Assembly: GCA_024280615.1 (NCBI GenBank)
Contig: JAJRPU010000066.1
Coordinates: forward strand, 1 to 11,875
Origin: Bacteroidota bacterium
Lineage (GTDB): Bacteria; Bacteroidota; Bacteroidia; JAADEI01
DNA length: 11,875 nucleotides
Reading direction: 5' to 3'
Part shown: piece after piece, positions 1 to 6,979 of the stretch
Layout: each line of letters opens with the position of its first letter
How positions within the stretch are numbered: the stretch's first letter is position 1
Translations under genes and position numbers: made by a program
Notes under the pieces: model-generated
Seen by the model: the letters and a program-made list of their open reading frames with translations, nothing else
Told to the model about the DNA's origin: nothing
Databases searched by the model: none

Positions 1-1019
1 GGATCCCAGAATAATATGACAGTGTAAAGTGACTTAACGCCATGTAAGGATATATACCTTCCTGCAGTGTCTTTCAGAACTATCTCAGGTGCCACTTTGC
101 CAATCATAGTATATTTAATCATTTGAGCGTCAAATAAGATTTTAGACAGGGTCACTGAGTCCACCCATGGTGTCTTCCCTGTGGCATAGAAACTATCCAC
201 TATGCAGACATACACATTTTCCATTCCCATTATTCTGGAACGGGCATACTTGTTAAGCAATGTTGCGGACCAGTATTTGAATGCCGTTGGATTCTTTTCA
301 GAAGCCTTAATGATACGTATTGCAGCGTTACATTGAGAATCGGGAACTATAGGCACTATTCTGTCAAGATAGGTCATCACTTTATTGTGCAGGACAGGTG
401 TTCTCAAATAAGATGGGTCGCTTAAGTCAATACCATCAAAATAATGATAATAAGCATATTTCCAGATTTCTTCTGGGTCTTCAATGGTGTCTGGGATATT
501 GGGCAAATAAATCAATTTAATCAATTTAGCGAAGAAGGTGTTTGGATTTTTCTTTGCAAGGTCTTTTCCGAAAGTAATTATTATTGAGTCTGCTCCAGCC
601 ACACTGTCTTTATACAACTGTGCTGCCTTCTTGTTGTATTCATAAAACAGCTGATTATCTAACGAACCTTTAACCTCCATTGAGAGGATAGGGTTGTCAG
701 GGTCAAAGGTTAGACTGAATTTCTGGTCGTTTTGCGGTACAAGGAATTCAATGAATACAGTGTCATTGGGATAGTAAGCAATGTAAACTCCAGTAGCAAG
801 CGTAGAATCTCCTTTTACTATGCAGGTGTTTTTCTTGACTTCAAAAGTGTCAAAAACCAACTGTTTATCACCAAAATAGTATGCAATTATGCACTTTTCA
901 CTTTTGAGAGGTTTAGTTGTTTTAATAACAATATTGTATTGGGCATAAGCTGTTGTAGTTATTGTCATTGCAACAAATCCGACCAGTCCTAAAATTCCTT
1001 TCCAGTTCACTCTTCTCAT
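1..1019 (-). CDS. TlpA-like thiol-disulfide oxidoreductase family protein (DUF4369/DUF5106-type N-terminus), 3' end cut off
   Basis: The reading frame begins at the ATG complementary to 1017-1019 and stays open to the window edge: 339 full codons plus two bases, with no stop. Residues 1-26 form a signal peptide ending in AYA|Q, so the protein is exported. Residues about 28-120 are beta-rich and resemble the DUF4369 domain. Residues about 125-300 include a DUF5106-like stretch (FDGIDLSDPSYLRTP, then LHNK). Residues about 307-340 (IGKVAPEIVLKDTAGR to VILFWDP) match the start of an AhpC/TSA-thioredoxin fold. In relatives the FWDP motif is followed at once by a CxxC redox pair, which lies beyond the window, so redox activity cannot be confirmed here. 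Such proteins are common in Bacteroidota envelopes and are thought to handle thiols or disulfides of exported proteins. Domain names are from memory of the families. The gene is transcribed away from the Nif3 gene and has its own -7 box. Confidence 0.8.
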   Translation of the reverse strand, partial: MRRVNWKGILGLVGFVAMTITTTAYAQYNIVIKTTKPLKSEKCIIAYYFGDKQLVFDTFEVKKNTCIVKGDSTLATGVYIAYYPNDTVFIEFLVPQNDQKFSLTFDPDNPILSMEVKGSLDNQLFYEYNKKAAQLYKDSVAGADSIIITFGKDLAKKNPNTFFAKLIKLIYLPNIPDTIEDPEEIWKYAYYHYFDGIDLSDPSYLRTPVLHNKVMTYLDRIVPIVPDSQCNAAIRIIKASEKNPTAFKYWSATLLNKYARSRIMGMENVYVCIVDSFYATGKTPWVDSVTLSKILFDAQMIKYTMIGKVAPEIVLKDTAGRYISLHGVKSLYTVILFWD

Positions 1020-1026
1020 TTTTGTG

Positions 1027-1034
1027 CAAATTTA
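1027..1034 (-). promoter_or_regulatory. Bacteroidetes-type -7 promoter box for the TlpA-like gene
   Basis: On the minus strand the bases read TAAATTTG, an exact match to the Bacteroidetes primary-sigma -7 consensus TAnnTTTG. Only seven bases (CACAAAA) separate the box from the ATG at 1019, so transcription would start at or almost at the initiation codon. No good TTG/TTTG -33 element lies at the usual distance of about 17-23 bases. There is no Shine-Dalgarno sequence. Confidence 0.5.
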
Positions 1035-1049
1035 TAATGCAACTTAGTG

Positions 1050-1057
1050 TAAGTTTG
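1050..1057 (+). promoter_or_regulatory. Bacteroidetes-type -7 promoter box for the Nif3/zinc-ribbon pair
   Basis: TAAGTTTG matches TAnnTTTG exactly and ends 22 bases before the GTG start at 1080. A TTTG at 1021-1024 could act as the -33 element, but its 25-base spacing is slightly long. The box lies beside the oppositely oriented box at 1027-1034, so this 60-bp gap is a compact divergent promoter region. Confidence 0.5.
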
Positions 1058-1079
1058 TGATTGAATAAACGCAATAACT

Positions 1080-1877
1080 GTGCCAAATGTTGCAGACCTG
1101 ATAAATTGGCTTAATCAAGTGTTCCCTTTTTCATTCGCCGAATCCTTTGATAATGTAGGGTTATTAGTTGGTGACCACAGTGCCCCGTTTGATTCCATTG
1201 CCCTCACATTTGATATTACGCCGGAAGCCGTTCAACAAGCAGTTGCATTAAACACAAAAGTTTTGATTAGCCATCATCCTGTCATATTTCACGGTTTAAA
1301 GACGATAACTCCATCTGAAAGAAACCAGAGGGCTATTATGACTGCAATAAAATATGGCATTAATTTAATTGCCATGCATACCAATTTGGATAGGGCGATA
1401 GGTGGTGTCAACGATGTTCTTGCCCAACGACTGGGTTTAAAAAACATTATGCCACTTTCGGAAAGGGAAGAAATTCCTCATTTTATACGCATTGGAGAAA
1501 TGCCTCAAGCAATGCCGGTGGGTGAATTTCTTCAGTGGGTGTGCGTTAGACTAAACACTAAATTCCTGAGACACAATAGTCCCACAAATGAAATAGTCAA
1601 GCGGGTTGCCGTCTGTGGTGGCTCCGGTTCTCAGTTCTGGCGGGAAGTTAGTCAGGCAAATGTTGACGCTTTCATCACTGCAGACGTTAAATATCATACA
1701 TTCTGGGACGCTCAAGATTCACTATTCATCATTGATGCTGGACACTACGAAACAGAAGTTCCAGTGCTTCAGAGCCTCAGAAATCAACTTTTGGAAACTT
1801 TTAATGTCCCTATTCACTTAATTCATTCAGAGAACCCAGTTAAATATTTTGTCTATGACGACACAGGAAACAACTAA
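1080..1877 (+). CDS. Nif3-like dinuclear metal-centre protein (YbgI / GTP cyclohydrolase 1 type 2 family)
   Basis: The 265-residue protein matches the Nif3/YbgI family along its whole length. The N-terminal ESFDNVGLLVG is characteristic. The expected metal ligands are all visible: H65-H66 in SHHP, D104 in HTNLD, and H222 and E226 in GHYETE, the same order and spacing as the two-metal site of E. coli YbgI. Members form toroidal hexamers in the cytosol and their cellular role is unsettled; the GTP cyclohydrolase label rests on limited evidence. The GTG start is chosen because homologues begin at this point and an in-frame TGA lies at 1062-1064, leaving no upstream ATG. At 265 residues this is the short form, without the PII-like insert that brings many Bacteroidota and Firmicutes versions to about 365. 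The 3' end overlaps the next gene, suggesting coupled translation. Confidence 0.93.
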   Translation: MPNVADLINWLNQVFPFSFAESFDNVGLLVGDHSAPFDSIALTFDITPEAVQQAVALNTKVLISHHPVIFHGLKTITPSERNQRAIMTAIKYGINLIAMHTNLDRAIGGVNDVLAQRLGLKNIMPLSEREEIPHFIRIGEMPQAMPVGEFLQWVCVRLNTKFLRHNSPTNEIVKRVAVCGGSGSQFWREVSQANVDAFITADVKYHTFWDAQDSLFIIDAGHYETEVPVLQSLRNQLLETFNVPIHLIHSENPVKYFVYDDTGNN

Positions 1878-2673
1878 GGAAACAAAGGCTGGACAAGTAA
1901 CGGTTGAACAGAAATTAAGATTGATTTACAAAGTCCAAGTTATTGACTCCCGACTTGCCGAAGTGGAAAACCTAAAAGGCGAACTGCCTCTGGAAGTCAG
2001 AGACCTCAGAGATGAAATAGAAGGACTTTACAAGCGATTGGAAAAACTAACAGAGGAGAAGAAAAGGCTTGAAAAAGAATTATCTAATGAACAAAACAAG
2101 AAGGAAGAGCTTAAGATTAAATTGCAAAAATTAGAAGAAAAGATTAAGAATGTAACCACGTCAAAGGAATATAACGCTCTTGAAAAGCAAATTGAAAATC
2201 AAAAACTGGATATTGATTTAGCAAATAAACACATCGCTGAATTAACTCAGGAAATCCAAGTTCTTGAAGAGAAGATAAAGGCAACACAGGAAAAAATTCA
2301 AGAACTTCAGAAGAAGCTTGAAGAAAAGGAAAAGGAACTGGAAAGTGTCATTGCCGAAACAGAAAAAGAAGAAAACTTCTTGAAAGAGCTGAGAGAGAAA
2401 GCAGTTGAAGACGTTACTAAGGTTGAGGAAAGACTATATAGAGCATATGAGCGGATCAAGAATAAGTATAAAAACAGGCGAGCAGTCGTTACCTTTGAGC
2501 GTTCAGCCTGTGGTGGTTGCTATATGTGGGTGCCCCCTCAAAGACAGCTGGAAGTCCGCAAAAGAGACACTATATATACCTGTGAAAATTGCGGAAGAAT
2601 ATTCATTGACGAAGAACTGGCTAACGATGTGGAAAAAGAATTTGAAGAGATTTTAAAAAACTTCTCTGTTTAA
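1855..2673 (+). CDS. Coiled-coil protein with C-terminal C4 zinc ribbon (COG1579 family)
   Basis: From the ATG at 1855 the product has 272 residues. Residues about 15-190 are a long, highly charged coiled coil rich in Glu and Lys, with the family motif TTSKEYNALEKQIE near residues 101-114. The C-terminus has two Cys pairs, CGGC (219 and 222) and CENC (243 and 246), which would bind one zinc as a C4 ribbon. This is the COG1579 architecture; its function is not firmly known, and a nucleic-acid-binding role has been suggested from the ribbon and from structures of relatives. A TTG at 1849 could add two residues; the ATG is preferred because nothing else favours TTG. The first 23 bases overlap the end of the Nif3 gene, and no Shine-Dalgarno is present, so translation probably depends on the upstream gene. 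As I recall, the pairing with Nif3 is conserved in Bacteroidota and points to a shared process. Confidence 0.88.
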   Translation: MTTQETTKETKAGQVTVEQKLRLIYKVQVIDSRLAEVENLKGELPLEVRDLRDEIEGLYKRLEKLTEEKKRLEKELSNEQNKKEELKIKLQKLEEKIKNVTTSKEYNALEKQIENQKLDIDLANKHIAELTQEIQVLEEKIKATQEKIQELQKKLEEKEKELESVIAETEKEENFLKELREKAVEDVTKVEERLYRAYERIKNKYKNRRAVVTFERSACGGCYMWVPPQRQLEVRKRDTIYTCENCGRIFIDEELANDVEKEFEEILKNFSV

Positions 2674-2687
2674 GGAAACTTTTTACT

Positions 2688-2721
2688 AACCATACGCAGT
2701 TGCCAGGGATGGTTTTTTTTT
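2688..2721 (+). terminator. Rho-independent terminator-like hairpin after the Nif3/zinc-ribbon pair
   Basis: AACCAT at 2688-2693 pairs perfectly with ATGGTT at 2709-2714 around a 15-base loop and runs into nine T residues (2713-2721). It begins 15 bases after the TAA of the zinc-ribbon gene, in the 66-bp gap between convergent genes. The stem is only six pairs and A/T-rich, so it may be weak. On the minus strand no T tract follows the stem, so it is not an obvious terminator for the mutase gene. Confidence 0.55.
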
Positions 2722-2739
2722 CGTGATTTAAGTAAGTTT

Positions 2740-3906
2740 TTATGATTTTATCTTAATTTTTTCATCAAACACTTCCATTGCTCTCTTCACTGTATCATCC
2801 ATGTCGTAGTATCTATACTCTGCAAGCCTGCCTAAGAGAATAAGGTTTTTGTAGTCCTTAGCAATTTCCAGGTATTTGAAATATATTTCCTTTCCGCCCT
2901 CTGTGAACAACGGATAGAAAGGAAGGTTCTTGCCATATTCATATTCCTCAGGAAATTCATATGCAATGACTGTGTATGGAACATCCAGCGGATGAATATG
3001 CTTGTATTCCGTGATGCGAGTGAATTCATACTCAAGGGGATAGTTTACCTGTGCAACTGGTTGAAATTTATCTCTATATATCACTTCCCACTTAAACCGT
3101 AATGACCGGTATGGTAAGTGTCCAAATTTGTAATTAAACAGGTCATCTATTGAACCAGTATAGATTAGCAAGCCCTTAAATTCCTGTCCGTCAAGATAAA
3201 TTTTTCCATTTTCAAGTTTGATAAGTTCTTTATGATGCGTGTTTAGTAAAACGAATATGTTTTTGTGTGTGGCTATGTTCCTGATCAGTGTTGTATATCC
3301 CAACTTTGGTACTCCCTGATATGGGTCATTGAAGTATCTATCGTCTCTACTAAGAACAACAGGGACCCTGGCAAGAACATCAGCAGAGAGCTCCTCTGGT
3401 TTCCTTCCCCATTGTTTAGAAGTATAACCATAGAAAATCTTTTCATAAACTAAATTGGCAAGGAATTGCAAGTCAGCATCCTCTGCATTCATAAACTCCT
3501 TAATGGGAATCCGTGAACCATATTCATATTTATCCAACAATTTATTTTCCAGGCGCTTAGCAAGTTCCTCAGGCAATAGGGCATACAAAGCGTTAAAGTT
3601 AAAAGGTATAGGAACATATTTGCCGTCTATCCAACCCATCACACGATGCTGATAATAATCCCATTCAGTGAAGCGAGATAAATATTCCCACACTTCTTTA
3701 AATGGCGTATGAAACAAATGGGGTCCATATTTGTGAACTCTAATGCCAGACTCGTGAACATAGTCATAGCAATGTCCTCCAACGTCCGAGTTCTTCTCTA
3801 TTATCAAGACCCTTTTATTAAGCACTCTTGCTATATGTTCAGCCACAACTGAGCCTGCTAAACCTCCACCAACAACCACATATTCAAATTCCGTTATCCA
3901 ACTCAT
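2740..3906 (-). CDS. glf: UDP-galactopyranose mutase
   Basis: This 388-residue flavoenzyme converts UDP-galactopyranose to UDP-galactofuranose in the cytosol. The N-terminal FAD-binding loop VVGGGLAGS (residues 11-19) and DVGGHCYDY (41-49) with KYGPHLFHT (59-67) are family hallmarks. YTSKQWG (161-167) holds the active-site Trp166, and Arg180 follows 14 residues later, the spacing of the substrate-phosphate-binding Trp/Arg pair in characterised mutases. RYFNDPYQGVPKLGYT and the C-terminal GRLAEYRYYDMD also match. One oddity: where I recall bacterial mutases usually reading LPVR just after that Arg, this protein reads VPVV, so a nearby Arg is absent; the catalytic Arg remains. An in-frame TTG at 3912 is possible, but the SD-like AAAAGG is seven bases from the ATG at 3906 and only one base from the TTG, so ATG is chosen. 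It is the last gene of the sugar block. Confidence 0.95.
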   Translation of the reverse strand: MSWITEFEYVVVGGGLAGSVVAEHIARVLNKRVLIIEKNSDVGGHCYDYVHESGIRVHKYGPHLFHTPFKEVWEYLSRFTEWDYYQHRVMGWIDGKYVPIPFNFNALYALLPEELAKRLENKLLDKYEYGSRIPIKEFMNAEDADLQFLANLVYEKIFYGYTSKQWGRKPEELSADVLARVPVVLSRDDRYFNDPYQGVPKLGYTTLIRNIATHKNIFVLLNTHHKELIKLENGKIYLDGQEFKGLLIYTGSIDDLFNYKFGHLPYRSLRFKWEVIYRDKFQPVAQVNYPLEYEFTRITEYKHIHPLDVPYTVIAYEFPEEYEYGKNLPFYPLFTEGGKEIYFKYLEIAKDYKNLILLGRLAEYRYYDMDDTVKRAMEVFDEKIKIKS

Positions 3907-3913
3907 TACCAAA

Positions 3914-3919
3914 CCTTTT
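3914..3919 (-). promoter_or_regulatory. SD-like site for the mutase gene
   Basis: The minus strand reads AAAAGG here, seven bases before the ATG at 3906. Clear Shine-Dalgarno-like sequences are rare in this window, and this one supports the ATG over the TTG at 3912. It lies in the 22-base gap after the glycosyltransferase stop, where there is no overlap to couple translation. Confidence 0.4.
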
Positions 3920-3928
3920 CTTTCTAAA

Positions 3929-4684
3929 CTACTGTTTGTGTTTTGCTATTCTCTTGTAATGTTTTCTAACTCTGAACGAGTCCTTTGCATTTATCCATAT
4001 CAACTTGCTCCATTTACGCAATTCCAACTTACCCCAGATCTTTGAGGGTCTAAAAACATTTTCAACGGGAATGTCGTCATACACCCGGCCATCTCGTCCC
4101 GCGAATGCCGACAAAAACACATTCGGTGCAAAGGGAATGGGTTCAGGAAGCAATTCTAAGTATTTCCTTAAAGTTTCCGCCTTCATCAATCGGAAGGGTA
4201 TATTCGGGTCTCGCAATGGGGCTCCAAACAGGTAGCGAGACACGAACCTTGCACCGGGCGTAACAATCCTTTTCCTGAACCAGTGTTCTTGGCGTCCAGC
4301 TCTCCACCCCTGAATAAAATCTCCTTTGTCCCTGTTGTTCCACAATTTAGCAAATTCTGTAGGCGGAATTGGATTATCACTATCTGCCTGTGCCACCCAC
4401 TTAGCTCCCATATCAATTGCCTTTTTATATCCCTTAACAATAGTTGGTCCGTGTCCCATATTAGTATGTGTATCCACTATTAATTCCGGGATTTGTTGTT
4501 CAAGAGATTTTAAAACTTCAAATGTGCGGTCCTTTGAACCGTCATCTATAACAAGCATTCTAAATCTGTTAGGTCCAATCAAGTCTCTTAAAACTTCAAT
4601 CCACTGTTTTACAACATCTGCAATCCCTTCTTCTTCATTATATGCTGGCATCACAAGAACAAGGTCCAAATCTTCTCTACTCAT
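3929..4684 (-). CDS. Family 2 glycosyltransferase (dolichyl-phosphate-mannose synthase-like fold)
   Basis: The product is a 251-residue GT-A fold enzyme. Residues 12-19 (MPAYNEEE) and 46-50 (IDDGS) form the nucleotide-sugar site. QADSDN contains the metal-binding DxD (D101, D103). DPNIPFRLM (159-167) and FAPNVFLSAFAG follow as in the DPM/DPG-synthase-like branch of GT2. These enzymes transfer a sugar from a nucleotide donor, often to a polyprenyl phosphate or a lipid-linked glycan. Donor and acceptor cannot be read from the sequence; UDP-xylose, UDP-glucuronate or UDP-galactofuranose are suggested only by the neighbours. No transmembrane helix is seen. The last 40 residues are strongly basic with several Trp, which would suit peripheral attachment to the inner membrane. 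The start overlaps the decarboxylase stop by 8 bp, so the two are probably translationally coupled. Confidence 0.88.
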   Translation of the reverse strand: MSREDLDLVLVMPAYNEEEGIADVVKQWIEVLRDLIGPNRFRMLVIDDGSKDRTFEVLKSLEQQIPELIVDTHTNMGHGPTIVKGYKKAIDMGAKWVAQADSDNPIPPTEFAKLWNNRDKGDFIQGWRAGRQEHWFRKRIVTPGARFVSRYLFGAPLRDPNIPFRLMKAETLRKYLELLPEPIPFAPNVFLSAFAGRDGRVYDDIPVENVFRPSKIWGKLELRKWSKLIWINAKDSFRVRKHYKRIAKHKQ

Positions 4685-5630
4685 ATAGATGCAGTTTATC
4701 TTTAAAATAATGCAATGTTTTTCTCAAACCTTCTTTTCTGGGAACTTTGGGCTCCCAATTTAACAGCTGCTTCGCCTTAGTAATGTCTGGACGTCTTCTT
4801 TTAGGGTCATCCTGAGGTAATGGCTTAAATACTATAGGGGAATTGGAACCTGTTATTTCAAGAATTTCTCTTGCAAAATCAATTATTTTAACTTCCTCGG
4901 GATTGCCTATATTAACCGGTTCATGATATTTAACTCTCATCATTAGCCGCCATATACCTTCAATAAGGTCATCCACATAACAAAACGAACGAGTTTGTGA
5001 ACCATCTCCATAAACAGTCAATGGTTCCCCTTTCAATGCTTGGGTAATAAAATTGGGTAGTACTCTACCATCATTTAGTCTCATCCTCGGACCATATGTG
5101 TTAAATATCCTAACAATGCGGATATCCAGGTTATAAAGTCTTTTATAAGCCATTGTCATCGCTTCCGCATATCTTTTCGCTTCGTCATATACGCTTCTGG
5201 GTCCAATGGGATTGACCCGTCCCCAATATGTTTCCGGCTGTGGATGAACTTCAGGGTCACCATAGACTTCAGAAGTGGATGCCAGCATAAAAGTTGCCCC
5301 CTTTTCCTTAGCTAGATTAAGCATATTATAGGTTCCTTCTGAACCAACTCGCATAGTTTCTATAGGCAAAGCATAATAATCCTTCGGACTGGCAGGAGAG
5401 GCAAAATGGAAAACATAATCAATTTCCTCTTTAAGGTCAAGCGGTTCAATGACATCATGCTCAATAAAAATAAATTCTTGTTCATTGGCTAAATGCTTAA
5501 TGTTCTCCTCTGTTCCCGTGATGAAATTATCAACCCCAATAACTCTAAAGCCTTCTCTAAGTGCCTTGTCAACTAAATGGGAGCCGAGAAAGCCAGCTGC
5601 TCCAGTAATCAGAACAGTCCTCTTATTCAT
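4677..5630 (-). CDS. uxs: UDP-glucuronate decarboxylase (UDP-xylose synthase)
   Basis: This 317-residue extended short-chain dehydrogenase oxidises and decarboxylates UDP-glucuronate and reduces the intermediate to UDP-xylose, with bound NAD. GAAGFLGSHL (residues 10-19) is the NAD-binding glycine loop. FHFASPASPKDYY (74-86) and STSEVYGDPEVHPQ (118-131), followed by ETYWGRVNPIGPRSVYDEAKR (133-153), are signatures of UDP-xylose synthases rather than of GalE-type epimerases. The catalytic set is visible: Thr119, Glu121, Tyr148 and Lys152; Glu121 and Tyr148 sit one position from Glu120 and Tyr147 of the human enzyme. QTRSFCYVDD (212-221) and DDPKRRRPDI (274-283) complete the substrate site. It begins inside the dehydrogenase stop codon (ATGA overlap, 4 bp), so enzyme and substrate-producing enzyme are made together. 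The specific activity is inferred from motifs and neighbour and is fairly secure. Confidence 0.93.
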   Translation of the reverse strand: MNKRTVLITGAAGFLGSHLVDKALREGFRVIGVDNFITGTEENIKHLANEQEFIFIEHDVIEPLDLKEEIDYVFHFASPASPKDYYALPIETMRVGSEGTYNMLNLAKEKGATFMLASTSEVYGDPEVHPQPETYWGRVNPIGPRSVYDEAKRYAEAMTMAYKRLYNLDIRIVRIFNTYGPRMRLNDGRVLPNFITQALKGEPLTVYGDGSQTRSFCYVDDLIEGIWRLMMRVKYHEPVNIGNPEEVKIIDFAREILEITGSNSPIVFKPLPQDDPKRRRPDITKAKQLLNWEPKVPRKEGLRKTLHYFKDKLHLYE

Positions 5631-6943
5631 TCTACAATAACTGGTTTTCTACCTATGCTAAAGTAAGTAAATCCTTCTTTTTCCATAAAATCAGGTTCGT
5701 AAAGATTCCTGCCGTCAAAGACAACCTTTCTTTTCATCAATTGCTTCATCTTTTCAAAGTCTGGTCTCCTGAATTCAGCCCATTCAGTATGTATGACAAG
5801 GGCATCAACACCTTCCAAAGCATCATACATATTTTGTGAATAATAAATTTTATCTCCCACTTGTTTTCTCACATTATCAAGAGCGGCGGGGTCCCACCCT
5901 CTAATTTTAGCACCCCTTTCCAAAACTCTTTGTAATGTCTTCAATGCGGGGGCTTCCCTTATATCATCAGTTTCCGGCTTAAAAGAAAATCCCCAAAAAG
6001 CCAAGGTCTTGCCGGACAAATCTTCTCCAAAATAGTTGAATATTTTTTCAGCAAACCGTTGTTGTTGAATATGATTTATCTTGTCCACAGCCGGAGTCAA
6101 TAAAAACTCTACCCCAACTTTTTGTGCCTGCCTATGGAATGCTTTCACATCTTTGGGGAAACAACTGCCCCCATATCCAACGCCCGGATATAGAAAATGC
6201 TTTCCTATACGAGGGTCCAGACCCATTCCGAGTCTGACCTTCATAATATCGGCACCGACAGCCTCACACAACCACGACACCTCATTGATGAACGAAATTC
6301 TCATTGCCAGAAACGTATTAGCAGCGTATTTTGTCAACTCAGAACTCCTAATATCCATTGTTATAATCGGATTTCCTTGTCTTACGAAGGGTTCATATAG
6401 AAATTTTAAAATGGCTTCTGCTCGCTCGCTATCAGTCCCTATAACCACTCTATCAGGTCTCATAAAATCCTCCACTGCTCGTCCCTCCCTCAGAAATTCT
6501 GGATTAGATGCCACATCAAAAGGAGCATCTGTCAACGATGATATTATCTCCTTCACTCTCTCCGTCGTTCCCACGGGAACAGTACTTTTAGTAACCACAA
6601 CTGTGTAGCCATCAAGTAATGGGGCAATGTCCTCAGCAACTTTAAAAACTACAGATAGATCAGCATCTCCAGAAGGTAAGGGGGGAGTTGGCAACGCAAG
6701 GAATATAACATCTGCCTGTGGAACAGCATCCTTCAAGGCAGTGGTAAACCTCAAGCGTCCAGACCTTAGATTCCTCTCAAGCAACACATCTAAGTCCGGT
6801 TCATAAATGGTAGCTATCCCCTGTTTAAGCTTAGAAATTTTTTCCTCGTCAATGTCTACACACCAGACATCATTTCCCATTTCGGCGAAACAAACACCTG
6901 TAACAAGCCCTACATAACCAGTACCTATAACTGTTACTTTCAT
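5627..6943 (-). CDS. ugd: UDP-glucose 6-dehydrogenase
   Basis: This 438-residue cytosolic enzyme oxidises UDP-glucose to UDP-glucuronate with two NAD+. The N-terminal Rossmann domain begins MKVTVIGTGYVGLVTG and carries VDID at the end of beta-2. STVPVGTT (120-127) and the NPEFLREG motif (148-155) are family signatures. The catalytic Cys261 lies in GVGYGGSCFPKD (255-266) with Asp265; Lys205 and Asn209 lie in ELTKYAANTFLA. The C-terminal domain has WGFSFKPETDDIREAP, the UDP-binding region of the family. Length and all key residues are normal. It starts 36 bases after the TPR gene stop and shares an ATGA overlap with the UDP-xylose synthase gene, so its product feeds directly into the next step. 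No Bacteroidetes-type promoter box is seen in the 36-base gap, which favours co-transcription with the TPR gene. Confidence 0.96.
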   Translation of the reverse strand: MKVTVIGTGYVGLVTGVCFAEMGNDVWCVDIDEEKISKLKQGIATIYEPDLDVLLERNLRSGRLRFTTALKDAVPQADVIFLALPTPPLPSGDADLSVVFKVAEDIAPLLDGYTVVVTKSTVPVGTTERVKEIISSLTDAPFDVASNPEFLREGRAVEDFMRPDRVVIGTDSERAEAILKFLYEPFVRQGNPIITMDIRSSELTKYAANTFLAMRISFINEVSWLCEAVGADIMKVRLGMGLDPRIGKHFLYPGVGYGGSCFPKDVKAFHRQAQKVGVEFLLTPAVDKINHIQQQRFAEKIFNYFGEDLSGKTLAFWGFSFKPETDDIREAPALKTLQRVLERGAKIRGWDPAALDNVRKQVGDKIYYSQNMYDALEGVDALVIHTEWAEFRRPDFEKMKQLMKRKVVFDGRNLYEPDFMEKEGFTYFSIGRKPVIVE

Positions 6944-6979
6944 TTCTATCGCTAAATTTTACTGTTTCAAAATGCGAAT

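Noticed and set aside
1..6. The window begins exactly at GGATCC, a BamHI site, hinting at a clone end.
   Set aside because: The six bases are in frame within the TlpA-like gene and encode the conserved Trp-Asp-Pro of FWDP, so they are natural coding sequence; a cloning origin cannot be shown.
732..992. An 86-codon plus-strand frame within the first kilobase.
   Set aside because: It is antisense to the TlpA-like gene, whose signal peptide and domain motifs read cleanly on the minus strand; the plus-strand translation is low-complexity and Ser/Cys/Asn-rich with no family resemblance.
2688..2721. The hairpin at the convergent junction as a bidirectional terminator.
   Set aside because: On the minus strand the stem is followed by AGTAAAAAG rather than a T tract, so only plus-strand termination is supported.
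4677..5630. GalE-type UDP-glucose 4-epimerase or dTDP-glucose dehydratase as the identity of this gene.
   Set aside because: The FASPASPKDYY, YWGRVNPIGPRSVYDE and QTRSFCYVDD motifs are specific to the UDP-xylose synthase group, and the gene directly follows ugd.
6081..6608. A 175-codon open frame on the plus strand inside ugd.
   Set aside because: It is antisense to a fully conserved enzyme gene, resembles no family I know, and has no promoter or start signal; it is a shadow of ugd codon use.
6944..6979. A separate promoter for ugd in the 36-base gap (TAAAATTTA on the minus strand).
   Set aside because: It does not fit TAnnTTTG in register, and no -33 element is at a suitable distance.
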